Of a DNA stretch of 40,362 nucleotides, positions 15,964-24,787 are shown in pieces. The translations under genes were made by a program, and so were the position numbers. Under the pieces are notes generated by a model, which was given only the letters and a program-made list of their open reading frames with translations, made no database searches and had not been told where the DNA came from. Origin of the DNA: Anaerolineae bacterium (GTDB lineage Bacteria > Chloroflexota > Anaerolineae > JAAYZQ01); NCBI GenBank assembly GCA_016929795.1, contig JAFGIA010000117.1:1-40362 (forward strand). Reading direction: 5' to 3'. Position 1 is the stretch's first letter, and each line of letters begins with the position of its first letter.

Positions 15964-18888
15964 CTATTTTACCCACACTGGGTCCCAGTCATTGAACGGG
16001 TTGTTGCTCAGGTTCACCAGCCCCGTCAGGTCGACGTTGATCACCCAGATCTGTGGATGTCCCGTATCGCGATCCGACCAGAAGGCGATGCGCGTCCCAT
16101 CCGGCGACCAGGTCGGCCGCTTGTCAAACCCCGTGTAAAACGTCACCTGCCGCTCGCCCGTGATCTCGGCGTCCATCACGAACAGGTCGTCACTGCCGGC
16201 CCGACCCGATACGAACACGATCTGCCGCCCGTCGGGTGACCATGCCGGATCGTAATCGTCTGCGGGGCTGGTCGTCAGCACCCGGTCCTCGCCAAGCCCC
16301 ACCCGCCAGATGTCCAGGTTGCCCTCGTGCTCGCGCACTTCGAGCCACAGACTGCCCTCTGGATGACGTGCCTCCACTGCGGCCGCCTCGTAATAGATCC
16401 GCCTGTCGTGCAGTCGGAATGTTCCACTCCCATCGGCCTGCATCGCGTATACCGCCTGCTCACCGTCGCGGTCGGACAAAAAGAGGATCCACCCGCGCAG
16501 TGCCGATAGTGTCACCGCTGTCGGCGCGGGAGCCGGGGTTGACGGCCGTGACGTGGTGGGCGTGGCAGTCAAGCGCACCCCCGGCTTGCTGGTCCGTGTC
16601 GCAGTCGGCGACCCAGCAGCCTCTTCAGTCACACTCGGGGCCACTGTCGGCGTCGTCTCTGTCGTTGGCATTGGGGTGTCGCCCGCGACCACTGGGGCGA
16701 CCCCCGTCTCTGTCGCCGGCAGATCCGCAGTCCGGATCACCATCGCCGTCCATGTAGGCGTCGGCGTCGCAGTCGCCCTGCGCGTTGGCCTGGCCGTCGG
16801 CGACGAGGTGGTGGTCCGAGAGGGCGTCACGCTCACGCGCACCGTCTCTGTTGCCATGGGCGGCACCAGCGTCCCTCCTTCCTGCGCCACCCGCGCTACA
16901 GCAGTTGACGTAGCCGTCGGTACACTTGACAGCCCGCCGTCGCGCGACACCAGGAGCACCGCGATCAGTGCAAGAAGCACGAGGATACTCCCAGTCGCTG
17001 CATACGCCATGCGCCGTCCAGTGCCCACCGGGCGTGCCCGCTGCCCGGGCGCCTTGGGCTCGGTCACGGCCTGTGCTCGCTCCACATCGACTATCGCGGC
17101 TGGCATCGGTGGCAATGGGCGAAGCGGCATGTCCTCCATGCGACCTATCGGCGGCAGCCCATGCGCTCGATCGCGCTCTCTGCCTGCTGCGCCCTTGAGC
17201 GCCTGTTTCAGGTCATCGATCAGTTCTGCTCCCGACGCGTAACGATCTCCCGGTTCCTTGGCCAGTGTTCGCAGCACGACCAATTCCACTTCCGGGCTCA
17301 GATTGGGACACAGCGTGCGTGGTGGCCGCGGTACTTCACTCATGTGCAATAAGGCAATGTCGAGTGGATCCTCTGCATCGAACGGCACCTGCCCTGTCAG
17401 CATCTCGTACAGAACCACGCCAACGGCGTAGAGATCGCTCTGTGGTACAGCGGCTGCCGACGAAATGGCCTGCTCTGGCGCGATATAGTGAAGCGAGCCC
17501 AGGATCTCGCCCCGCGTCCCGGCGTCGCTGAGCAACGCCAGGCCAAAGTCGGTGAGGATCGCATCGCCGTTTGAATCGAGCAGAATGTTGGACGGCTTGA
17601 CGTCGCGATGCACCACCCCCCTGCTGTGCGCAAAATCGAGAGCGTGGCATACCTGACCGAGGATGTGCACCGCCTGCTCTACCGGCATTCTGGTCCCGGC
17701 ATCGTGATGCGAGTCGAGGAGCACGCGCAGGTCACTGCCTTCCACGTACTGCATCGCCATGTAGAGCACTCCGTTCGCCTCACCATAGCGATAGAGTCGC
17801 ACGATGCCTGGATGCTCGAGCTGGGCAATGGCACGCGCCTCACGCTCAAAACGCGTTATATACTGCGCCTCCGCTTGAAACGGGGTGTCTATGACCTTGA
17901 TCGCCACCTGCCGCTGCAGGCGCACGTCGACCCCACGATAGATACGAGCCATACCGCCCCGGCCCAGCAACGTATCGACGCGGTACTCGTCCAGCGTTTT
18001 TCCCAGCAGTGCATCCTGTCCTGTCGTTTCCTGGACAGGGGACGGGCTCTCGCTGCCCTCGATCGCCCGCATCAGCGCGGCCATCAACTCGCGCCCGGTC
18101 TGGTAACGCTCTGCCGGCGCTTTGCTCAGCGCCTTGAGCAGCACCACCTCGGTCGCTTGGTTCAGCAGAGGGTTGATCTCGCTCGGTAGCGGGGGGTCGA
18201 GCGTCACGTGCTGCAGCGCGACGCTCGTCGGCGAGGGGTCATCGAACGGCACACTCCCTGTCAGCAGCTCGAACAAGACCACGCCCAGGGAATAGAGATC
18301 CGACTGTGCCACGGCGTCTCCCGACCTGCGCGCCTGTTCAGGGGCGATATAGTGTGAGCTCCCAAACACCTGCCCCTGTGTCCCTTCGTGCACATCCATC
18401 GCCAGCCCAAAGTCGGTCAGCACCACGCGCCCGTCGTTCGAAACGAGCACATTTCCCGGCTTGACATCGCGGTGGATCACCCCTTTCGCATGGGCATAGT
18501 CGAGGGCACTGGCAATCGCGTGCCCGACACGCAGCACCTCTGCCGGCGATAGCAACTCGCCTGCTGCGCGTACTTCCCGCAGCAGCGCTGCCAGGCTCTT
18601 GCCCTCGATATACTCCATCGCGAAATAGTAGAGATCGTCTTGCTCGTCGGCGAAATAGACCTGGACGATGTGTTCGTGGCGCCATGTCGCCACCGTCTGT
18701 GCCTCGCGCAAAAAGCGGCGAGCATAGCCCGGGTCATCGCGGTAGCGGGCGTCGATCACCTTGATCGCCACTGGACGCTTGAGACGCACGTCAAGCCCGT
18801 AGTAGACCTGCGCCATGCCGCCACGCCCGATCATACGCTCGAGGCGATAGTTGCCCAACTGCCGCCCCACCAGCCGGTCGTCGCTCAC
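15964..18888 (-). CDS. Tandem-domain Ser/Thr receptor kinase with TolB-like propeller
   Basis: A 974-residue membrane kinase with two complete Hanks-type kinase domains in one chain. Domain 1 (13-275): Gly loop IGRGGMAQVYYG, K43 in VAIK, HRDVKPGN (139-146), DFG (159-161), APEQ. Domain 2 (302-560): Gly loop GRGGMARIYRG (309-319), K331, HRDVKPSN (427-434), DFG (447-449), APEQ. The close pattern suggests internal duplication. A basic Pro-rich segment leads to one membrane span (about 628-648), then about 150 residues of Thr/Ser/Pro linker and a WD40-like/TolB propeller part (YDPAWSPDG, RPTWSPDG) that should lie outside the cell as sensor. GTG 18888 follows GGAAGG by 6 nt. It lies 12 nt after the unknown gene at 18901. 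Confidence 0.9.
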   Translation of the reverse strand: MSDDRLVGRQLGNYRLERMIGRGGMAQVYYGLDVRLKRPVAIKVIDARYRDDPGYARRFLREAQTVATWRHEHIVQVYFADEQDDLYYFAMEYIEGKSLAALLREVRAAGELLSPAEVLRVGHAIASALDYAHAKGVIHRDVKPGNVLVSNDGRVVLTDFGLAMDVHEGTQGQVFGSSHYIAPEQARRSGDAVAQSDLYSLGVVLFELLTGSVPFDDPSPTSVALQHVTLDPPLPSEINPLLNQATEVVLLKALSKAPAERYQTGRELMAALMRAIEGSESPSPVQETTGQDALLGKTLDEYRVDTLLGRGGMARIYRGVDVRLQRQVAIKVIDTPFQAEAQYITRFEREARAIAQLEHPGIVRLYRYGEANGVLYMAMQYVEGSDLRVLLDSHHDAGTRMPVEQAVHILGQVCHALDFAHSRGVVHRDVKPSNILLDSNGDAILTDFGLALLSDAGTRGEILGSLHYIAPEQAISSAAAVPQSDLYAVGVVLYEMLTGQVPFDAEDPLDIALLHMSEVPRPPRTLCPNLSPEVELVVLRTLAKEPGDRYASGAELIDDLKQALKGAAGRERDRAHGLPPIGRMEDMPLRPLPPMPAAIVDVERAQAVTEPKAPGQRARPVGTGRRMAYAATGSILVLLALIAVLLVSRDGGLSSVPTATSTAVARVAQEGGTLVPPMATETVRVSVTPSRTTTSSPTARPTRRATATPTPTWTAMVIRTADLPATETGVAPVVAGDTPMPTTETTPTVAPSVTEEAAGSPTATRTSKPGVRLTATPTTSRPSTPAPAPTAVTLSALRGWILFLSDRDGEQAVYAMQADGSGTFRLHDRRIYYEAAAVEARHPEGSLWLEVREHEGNLDIWRVGLGEDRVLTTSPADDYDPAWSPDGRQIVFVSGRAGSDDLFVMDAEITGERQVTFYTGFDKRPTWSPDGTRIAFWSDRDTGHPQIWVINVDLTGLVNLSNNPFNDWDPVWVK

Positions 18889-18900
18889 CGTCGCCCTTCC

Positions 18901-21312
18901 TTATGCGCCATGCGTCTCACGGCTGGCTCGCGTGATCTGGTGCAGGTCGCGCACAAAGGCATTCAGGCCCCGCGCGTACGATTGTAAATAGTCTCGCGCC
19001 ATCCATTCGGCCATCGGGCGCTGGCTGCACGCCATCAGCAGGGCGACATGAGGGCGAAAATCACGTAGACTGATGCACATCACCCCTTCAGCATCCGTCA
19101 CGATCCCCCACGCCAGCGTCTTTTTCTCATTGTCATCTTTGGCCGTGGCAAAGCGCGTAATCGTGCTCGACGGCACCACGGCGCCAACGTTCGACAAGAT
19201 CTCGCGCCCCTTGATAATATCGTTCAGCACCTCGATACGGCCCGGAAGCCTGTCGAGCATACGCTGCAGGGGCGTTGGCAGGTGCGCCAGCAGCTTGATC
19301 GTGCCCACACTGCCGCTCTCGCCGGCGATCGCGATCTCTTTGGCCCGGCTCATCACCTGCCCAAACCCCGCGATCGTCGCCAGGTAGATGCGCTGCAGCC
19401 GGTCGAACTCGGCGTAGAGTGTGCTCGGATCTCCCACCCCATTGCGGTATCCTTCCAGCGCTTCCTTCACCTGGCGGTGCAGGCCAAGCAGGTCCAGCTC
19501 TGCCAGCGGCACCTGGAATGTCATCGGATACACCCTGTCGCGCGGCGATCGCAGGGTGGCGTCGACGAGGATCATGATCGCCGGGTTGGTCCGGCATGTG
19601 CCGGTGCTATCGAGCGCCGCCAGTGCCGCTTGGCGCGTCTCGGCATTGCCTTGCAGCACTCGAAGTGCGCTCACCAGTTCCGGATCGGGTTGGTAGGTGG
19701 CGGCGTGGATCGCTCGGTAGAGGACAAGCAAGTCGTTTACCGTCAGTGATATCAGGTCGTTGCGCAGCTTGAAGAGGCGCCGCAAGAACTGGATCGCCTG
19801 CAAGTTGACTTGGCGCGTCTCGGCACTTACCTCGGGCATCACCCGGGCTGCCTGCCGGGCGGTGTCACGGCTGGCGATGTCCAGTCTACATGTCAGCGCA
19901 TGGGGAGGATGTGGTGCGACACTCGGCGGTGGCAGTGTGTGCAGGTACGCCGCCCACGACAGCGCTTCGTTAGTGACGATTTCGGCCAGCGCTGTGCCCC
20001 ACGTCCCGTCGATAAAGATATGCGATTGATCGAACACAAATGTCTCGCCTGTATCAAAAATCGTCAAGGCGTGGTCCCCCAGGCCGCGCTCCGCCTGGCG
20101 CAACTCTGGCAGCGGCAGAGCTCGCGGCCGCTGGTCAAAGTTGAGGACGACCGGCGCAAGCTGAAGTGCCTCCAGATCCGCTCGTACAGTCGCGTCCACT
20201 GCAGCGCGCAGGTGCGCCGCGTCACTGCGCCGGATCGAGGCCAGTGGAGCGAGGTTGAGCGGAGGGGCACTGGGAGGATGGCTCAACATCGCCGCAATCT
20301 TGCGCCGGATCACTTGCACATCAGCCGGACCTTCGCCTCCCGGCGCACATGCCGGGATCAAGTAATAGCGTCCCTGGTAGATCACTGCCACACATGCTTC
20401 GGCGAGGGGAATCGGAATGCGCGTTTCGCCGTACGTATCTGGCCGCAAATAGGCCAGGATCGACATCTGGTCCTGGTAAGCGGGCAGATCCCGGCGTTCG
20501 GCAGCCTCCACTCGCTGCTGCCACTCGCGCCGCAGGCTCGTCTCGAGGCCTGCCAGCCGCCCGCCCAGGAATCGATCGAAGCAAGCGCGGCGATAGGTTG
20601 GATAGTCCTGGCTCGCCTCGGCGTCGAGGCCGCGGCCGTAGGGGCGCTGCATCTCCCACTGCCGGTACAGGCGCGCCGCTGACATCGATTCTGGCCTGCC
20701 GGCTGTCACGTCCTGCAGCAGCCGGATATATACCCTCTCGCGCCACTCGTTCTCCAACAGATCATTATACTGGTGCATACAGAAAACAGCCGCCATCACC
20801 CAGGCCGTCATCCGGTCCACCTGGTCCAACTGAAGCCGGTGCTCACTCAGAATTGTGTCAAAGCCGTGGGTCTCGTTCGCGTGGCGCGCCGTATCCTCTC
20901 GTAGTGCATAGTCGGCATAGAACTGCCAGGTGCCTTCTGGAAAAGAGTCTTCAGGGTTCTTGCCCGCCAGGCGCAGCAAGTGCTGATAGCCCCAGATCAC
21001 CGCTGCCGGCCCGGCAAAGACCGCCGTGTAGAGCACCCGATCCAGCGTTTGCTCAACACCTTTGAACAGCAGGTTCACATCGCGGCGCACAGTGCGCAGC
21101 GGCGCCTGGCGCCCCGTCAGCCGCGCCAGCCCGTTCAGGATCACGCCCGGCACGTTGCCTGCCGGCACCATCTGTGCCACCAGGTCGGCGACGGCATCCA
21201 CCTCGGGCAGCGCCAGCGACGAGAGATCGCGAATGCTCGTCGACCGGGCGACGGCTTTCAGGTTGGCGGCTGTAATTGTCGAAGCTTTTCTGTATCGCCC
21301 ACCAATATCCAT
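18901..21312 (-). CDS. Large protein of uncertain family, faint carnitine-acyltransferase-like pattern
   Basis: An 803-residue soluble-looking protein with no signal peptide or clear membrane span. I do not firmly recognise it. Residues 285-345 (YGETRIP, then a ligand-free strand pattern and QGRYYLIP) and 427-439 (FDQSHIFIDGTWG) recall choline/carnitine O-acyltransferases, as does the C-terminal block (about 715-775: SNVGAVV, RFATAKDDN, WGIVTDAEGVMCISLRDF). The position expected to hold the family's catalytic His (EHS) reads AEIVTNEA here, so it may be inactive or unrelated. The first 230 residues (YALREDTARHANETHGFD, helix-rich) look like a separate domain. It is the first gene of a two-gene unit with the tandem kinase and has its own promoter, so it may be the kinase's partner or substrate. 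ATG 21312 has only a weak ribosome binding site. Confidence 0.55.
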   Translation of the reverse strand: MDIGGRYRKASTITAANLKAVARSTSIRDLSSLALPEVDAVADLVAQMVPAGNVPGVILNGLARLTGRQAPLRTVRRDVNLLFKGVEQTLDRVLYTAVFAGPAAVIWGYQHLLRLAGKNPEDSFPEGTWQFYADYALREDTARHANETHGFDTILSEHRLQLDQVDRMTAWVMAAVFCMHQYNDLLENEWRERVYIRLLQDVTAGRPESMSAARLYRQWEMQRPYGRGLDAEASQDYPTYRRACFDRFLGGRLAGLETSLRREWQQRVEAAERRDLPAYQDQMSILAYLRPDTYGETRIPIPLAEACVAVIYQGRYYLIPACAPGGEGPADVQVIRRKIAAMLSHPPSAPPLNLAPLASIRRSDAAHLRAAVDATVRADLEALQLAPVVLNFDQRPRALPLPELRQAERGLGDHALTIFDTGETFVFDQSHIFIDGTWGTALAEIVTNEALSWAAYLHTLPPPSVAPHPPHALTCRLDIASRDTARQAARVMPEVSAETRQVNLQAIQFLRRLFKLRNDLISLTVNDLLVLYRAIHAATYQPDPELVSALRVLQGNAETRQAALAALDSTGTCRTNPAIMILVDATLRSPRDRVYPMTFQVPLAELDLLGLHRQVKEALEGYRNGVGDPSTLYAEFDRLQRIYLATIAGFGQVMSRAKEIAIAGESGSVGTIKLLAHLPTPLQRMLDRLPGRIEVLNDIIKGREILSNVGAVVPSSTITRFATAKDDNEKKTLAWGIVTDAEGVMCISLRDFRPHVALLMACSQRPMAEWMARDYLQSYARGLNAFVRDLHQITRASRETHGA

Positions 21313-21425
21313 GGCTGGCCGCTATCGCGCCACGCTCCTATCCCTGGCGCCCGGCTGTACCGCGACAACGCCGTGCAACACGCGCGCCACTTCACGCTCG
21401 GTTCACTCGCGATCCTAACGAAATG

Positions 21426-21454
21426 ATTTTATCATAAACCGGCATATACTCCAA
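21426..21454 (-). promoter_or_regulatory. Promoter of the unknown-protein/tandem-kinase unit
   Basis: Minus strand: TTGGAG (plus coordinates 21449-21454), a 17-bp spacer and TAAAAT (21426-21431) preceded by TGa. The start would be near 21418, leaving a leader of about 105 nt before the ATG at 21312. This separates the unit from queA upstream. Confidence 0.6.
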
Positions 21455-21506
21455 ACCAGTGCACAGATGAATGCAGAAAGAGGAAATAAAAGGGGCAAAG
21501 ACCATA

Positions 21507-22598
21507 CTACAGTAGGAGCATCGCGTCGCCAAACGAAAAGAAACGATACTCCTGTTCTACCGCCTCGTCGTACGCGCGCAGAATCATTTCCCGCCCTGCA
21601 AAAGCCGACACCAACATCAGCAGCGTGCTGCGCGGCAGATGAAAATTTGTGATCATTGCCTCGACCACCCGAAAGCGGTATCCGGGATAGATAAACAGAT
21701 CGGTGGCCCCTGTATAGGCAGACACGGTGCGCCAGCCGCACGCGATCCCCTCTTTGGCGTCGCATCCCACCTGCGCGCTCCCCCGGGCTGCCGTCTCCAG
21801 CGCCCGCACTACCGTCGTCCCCACCGCGATCACCCGCCGCCCTTCGAGCCGCGCGCAGTTCACCTGCTCTGCCACAGGCGCCGTCACCTCAAACCACTCG
21901 CTGTGCATGGGATGCTCTTCCACTGTTTCTTCCTTCACGGGCCGGAACGTGTCAAGGCTGATGTGCAGCGTCACGAACGCCAGCTCTACCCCCATGCGTC
22001 GCACCTGCACCAGCAGCTCTGGCGTAAAATGCAACCCGGCTGTCGATGCCGCCACCGAGCCTTCGATCCGCCCATACACCGTCTGGTACCGCTCGTCATC
22101 CGCCAGAGGCTCGTGGATGTAGGGCGGCAGTGGCATCACCCCCACCTCTTCCAGCCACGCATCCACCGGTTCCTCGAATCGCACCACCCTCCCCCCGGCC
22201 TCTGTCTCCCCAACGATGGTCGCCCTCCACCCCCTTCGCCTCCCTGTCACTTGCCGTTTGCCGGCTGCTGCTTGCTCCACGACCACGCCCGCGCGCAGCC
22301 CCTTGCCTCCCACCAGCGTTTCCCACGTATGAGGGTCGCGCCGGTGCAGAAGGAGAAGCTCGACCTTGCCCCCCGTGATCGCTTTGCGCCCAAACAGCCG
22401 CGCCCTGATGACCCGCGTCTGGTTCAACACGAGCAGGTCGCCGGGCCGCAAATAGTCGATCACGTCACGAAACACCCTATGCTCGATCTCATCGCGATCG
22501 CGGTGCACCACCATCAGTCGCGAGGCGTCACGCGGCTCAACTGGCGTCTGAGCAATAAGCCGCTCGGGCAGGTTGTACTCGAAATCACTTGTCTTCAC
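21507..22598 (-). CDS. queA: tRNA preQ1(34) S-adenosylmethionine ribosyltransferase-isomerase QueA
   Basis: A 363-residue QueA, which transfers and rearranges the ribosyl part of SAM onto 7-aminomethyl-7-deazaguanine in tRNA to form epoxyqueuosine. The N-terminus FEYNLPERLIAQTPVEPRD-like pattern (read as YNLPERLIAQ, EPRDASRLMV) and DLLVLNQTRVIRARL are diagnostic. HFTPELL, VTLHISLDTFRPV, HSEWFEV, VIAVGTTVVRALE, TDLFIYPGYRF and TNFHLPRSTLLMLVSAFAG follow, in family order and at normal length. GTG 22598 is used; no strong Shine-Dalgarno is seen. It is the last gene of rfbC-miaB-chbG-queA, 15 nt after chbG. Together with miaB it makes this a partly tRNA-modification operon. Confidence 0.95.
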   Translation of the reverse strand: MKTSDFEYNLPERLIAQTPVEPRDASRLMVVHRDRDEIEHRVFRDVIDYLRPGDLLVLNQTRVIRARLFGRKAITGGKVELLLLHRRDPHTWETLVGGKGLRAGVVVEQAAAGKRQVTGRRRGWRATIVGETEAGGRVVRFEEPVDAWLEEVGVMPLPPYIHEPLADDERYQTVYGRIEGSVAASTAGLHFTPELLVQVRRMGVELAFVTLHISLDTFRPVKEETVEEHPMHSEWFEVTAPVAEQVNCARLEGRRVIAVGTTVVRALETAARGSAQVGCDAKEGIACGWRTVSAYTGATDLFIYPGYRFRVVEAMITNFHLPRSTLLMLVSAFAGREMILRAYDEAVEQEYRFFSFGDAMLLL

Positions 22599-22613
22599 GG
22601 GCTATTCTCTGTG

Positions 22614-23435
22614 TCAGAGTATCATCTTGCGAAAAGTCACCAGCTCTACATCCCCCTCTACCAGCCGCGCACGCACCCGTGGATCCATCAGTGCGCTCAG
22701 GTCGCCCTCCCGCCAGTCGCCATCGTACCCGGGATGCGCCAGCAGCTCGCTCACCCACCCCTCGCGTAGCCCATCGATCAGATCGAGCACATACTCGGGC
22801 GTGCGGTTGCCGGGCATTGAAAAGTGCTGGATGAACGTGTTGGGCCGCGCGATGCCCGCGTTGTCGACCCAGCGCCGGTAGCAAGCCCCCATCCAGCGCA
22901 CAAGCCAGGACGGCAACCCGTTGTGCGCCGCCAGCCGCTCCGCCTGCTCCTCCAGATCATCGCCAAATGGCGCCCGGATCGGCAGGCCATATTCGCGCGC
23001 CAGATCTAGCGTCACCTTGAAACGGTCAGGGCGCACGTACGAGATGGCGCAGTGGTTATCCAGGTGATCCGGCTGCCTGCCCACGTCGGACACAAACCGC
23101 TCGATCTGCGCCTGAAACTCGGCGCAAAGCTGAGCCGTTGACCCCGGCCGCAGGCTGCGCAGGATGCGAGCATCGTTGAGAAACCTGCCGTCCTCGCCAA
23201 CCAGCGCCGGCACCTGGTCCACGGGCAGCACCGGCCGCCCGTCATTCATCACCAGGTGCACGCCGGCCCCCAGCTCCGGGTGCTGGCGCAGGTACGCGGC
23301 CGCCGCGGGCCACGCCGGCATATTCGTCATGCACGACGTGCTCGTGACCACGCCCGCCTGGTGCAGATCCACGATCCCCCGCACCACCCCCTCATCGTAT
23401 CCAAAATCATCTGCATTCACAATCAACCGTTTCAT
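22614..23435 (-). CDS. chbG: ChbG/YdjC-family carbohydrate deacetylase
   Basis: A 273-residue YdjC/ChbG-family hydrolase. Characterised members remove acetyl groups from chito-oligosaccharides or related sugars using one metal ion. The motifs are visible: LIVNADDFGYDEGV (catalytic and metal Asp pair near residues 8-9), GAGVHLVMNDGRPV, and DHLDNH (metal-binding HxxxH), with a C-terminal ELLAHPGYD block. The ATG at 23435 follows a GGTGGAG site. The frame is open 59 codons further, but that part is low complexity and lacks any domain match. It sits between miaB and queA in one operon (23 nt and 15 nt gaps). Sugar substrate is unknown. Confidence 0.85.
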   Translation of the reverse strand: MKRLIVNADDFGYDEGVVRGIVDLHQAGVVTSTSCMTNMPAWPAAAAYLRQHPELGAGVHLVMNDGRPVLPVDQVPALVGEDGRFLNDARILRSLRPGSTAQLCAEFQAQIERFVSDVGRQPDHLDNHCAISYVRPDRFKVTLDLAREYGLPIRAPFGDDLEEQAERLAAHNGLPSWLVRWMGACYRRWVDNAGIARPNTFIQHFSMPGNRTPEYVLDLIDGLREGWVSELLAHPGYDGDWREGDLSALMDPRVRARLVEGDVELVTFRKMIL

Positions 23436-23458
23436 CCGCTCCACCCCACCTCTATTCC

Positions 23459-24778
23459 CTACCTCCCACTCCCCGCTACCAGATTCCCCAACTCCCCCTG
23501 CATTGACCACGGCCCTGTTCGCACGATCCTCACCTGGACGAGCTTCCCAACCAGATCTTCTTCTCCCACGTCGACAAACACCAGCTTGTTCGTGCGCGTG
23601 CGCCCGCGCCACTTGCCGCGGTGCCGCTCCTCGATCAGGATCTCGACCATCTGGCCGAGTAGCGCGGCATTGATCTCGCCCACGATCCGTTCTTGAAGAT
23701 CATCTACCGCCTGCCGGCGCCGCTCCTTCTCTTCCTGAGGCACGTCGTCGGCCAGTCGCTCTGCCGGCGTGCCGGGACGCGGTGAGTAGGCGGCGACGTG
23801 CACCATGTCGAACCGGATCTCTTCCAGCAGCCGGTAGGTCGCCTCGAACTGCTCGACCGTCTCGCCTGGAAAGCCGACGATCACATCCGTCGCCAGCCCG
23901 ACGCCTGGCATCGCCTGCCTGACGCGCCCCACCAGGTCCCGGTACTGCTCAACCGTGTACGGCCTGCCCATCCGCCGCAGCACCTTGTTATCCCCTGCTT
24001 GCACCGGCAGCTCCATCTGCTCGCACACCTTCGTCAGCCTCGCCGCCGCCTCGATCACCCGCTCCGTCATGTCCGACGGGTGCGACGTCAAAAACCGGAT
24101 CCGCTCCAGCCCCTCGATCCCATGCACCGCCTCCAACAAATCCGCCAGATCTGGCACTCTTTCTTCCCCCCCCTCTGGGGGGGGATTGAGGGGGGGGAGG
24201 TCATGGCCATACGAATCCACATTCTGCCCCAGCAGTGTCACTTCCTTCACCCCACGCACCGCCAGATCGGCCACCTCCGCCACAATCTCGTCCACCGGCC
24301 GGCTCACTTCCCTCCCACGCCGGATGCGCACGATGCAGTAGGTGCACAGGTGGTCGCAGCCATAAGAGATCGGCACCCCCACAGAGACAGGTGACGGCAC
24401 GGGAATTCGGGATTCGGCCACGCCCGTGCCCGCAGCGAGGGTACGCGCGAGATCGACTACAGCGTCGACGTCAGACGGGAGGATAAAAGCGTCGACCCAC
24501 GAGTACCGGTGCTGAATCGACGGGATCTCGTGCACAAAGCAGCCCATGAGCGCGATCCGGAGCTCGGGCCGGCGGCGCTTCAGTCCTGCCAGCGACGTCA
24601 GCCGCCCCACCACCTTGTCCTCGGCGCTCTGCCGCACCACGCACGTGTTCATCAAGATCAGATCCGCATCTCGGGGGTGATCCACCTCCTCGTAACCCAG
24701 CTTGGCCAGCTCCTCGGCTGCTCGTCTCGAGTCGGCGAAATTCATCTGGCAGCCAATCGTCCACAAATAGTACTTCAT
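23459..24778 (-). CDS. miaB: tRNA-2-methylthio-N6-dimethylallyladenosine synthase MiaB
   Basis: A 439-residue radical SAM methylthiotransferase that methylthiolates i6A37 in tRNA. The N-terminal UPF0004 domain has the three cluster cysteines C10, C46 and C80. The radical SAM triad is C141, C145 and C148 (CDHLCTYC). VTLLGQNVDSYG and the C-terminal TRAM domain (about 365-435) complete the family layout. ATG 24778 follows AAAGGG. One oddity: between GQNVDSYGHD and VPDLADLL an extra LPPLNPPPEGGEE (194-206) is encoded by a poly-C/poly-G palindrome, in frame, at a surface loop position. MiaB rather than MtaB or RimO is favoured by the GQNVDSYG and TSHPSDM motifs. Confidence 0.92.
   Translation of the reverse strand: MKYYLWTIGCQMNFADSRRAAEELAKLGYEEVDHPRDADLILMNTCVVRQSAEDKVVGRLTSLAGLKRRRPELRIALMGCFVHEIPSIQHRYSWVDAFILPSDVDAVVDLARTLAAGTGVAESRIPVPSPVSVGVPISYGCDHLCTYCIVRIRRGREVSRPVDEIVAEVADLAVRGVKEVTLLGQNVDSYGHDLPPLNPPPEGGEERVPDLADLLEAVHGIEGLERIRFLTSHPSDMTERVIEAAARLTKVCEQMELPVQAGDNKVLRRMGRPYTVEQYRDLVGRVRQAMPGVGLATDVIVGFPGETVEQFEATYRLLEEIRFDMVHVAAYSPRPGTPAERLADDVPQEEKERRRQAVDDLQERIVGEINAALLGQMVEILIEERHRGKWRGRTRTNKLVFVDVGEEDLVGKLVQVRIVRTGPWSMQGELGNLVAGSGR
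24166..24197. repeat. Poly-C/poly-G palindromic insertion inside miaB
   Basis: On the plus strand: C8 (24166-24173), TCT, G8 (24177-24184), ATTGA, G8 (24190-24197). The C8/G8 pair can fold into a hairpin, and the two G runs could join quadruplexes. It encodes the Pro-rich loop PPLNPPPEGGEE of MiaB. Similar LNPPPEGG-type in-frame repeat peptides are known to me as scattered palindromic repeats in several bacterial genomes, which is why I read this as an inserted repeat. Confidence 0.7.
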
Positions 24779-24787
24779 AAGTCCCTT

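Noticed and set aside
21639..22769. 376-residue plus-strand frame across queA and chbG
   Set aside because: Both minus-strand genes are well supported; the plus frame shows Pro/His-rich noise and no start signal.
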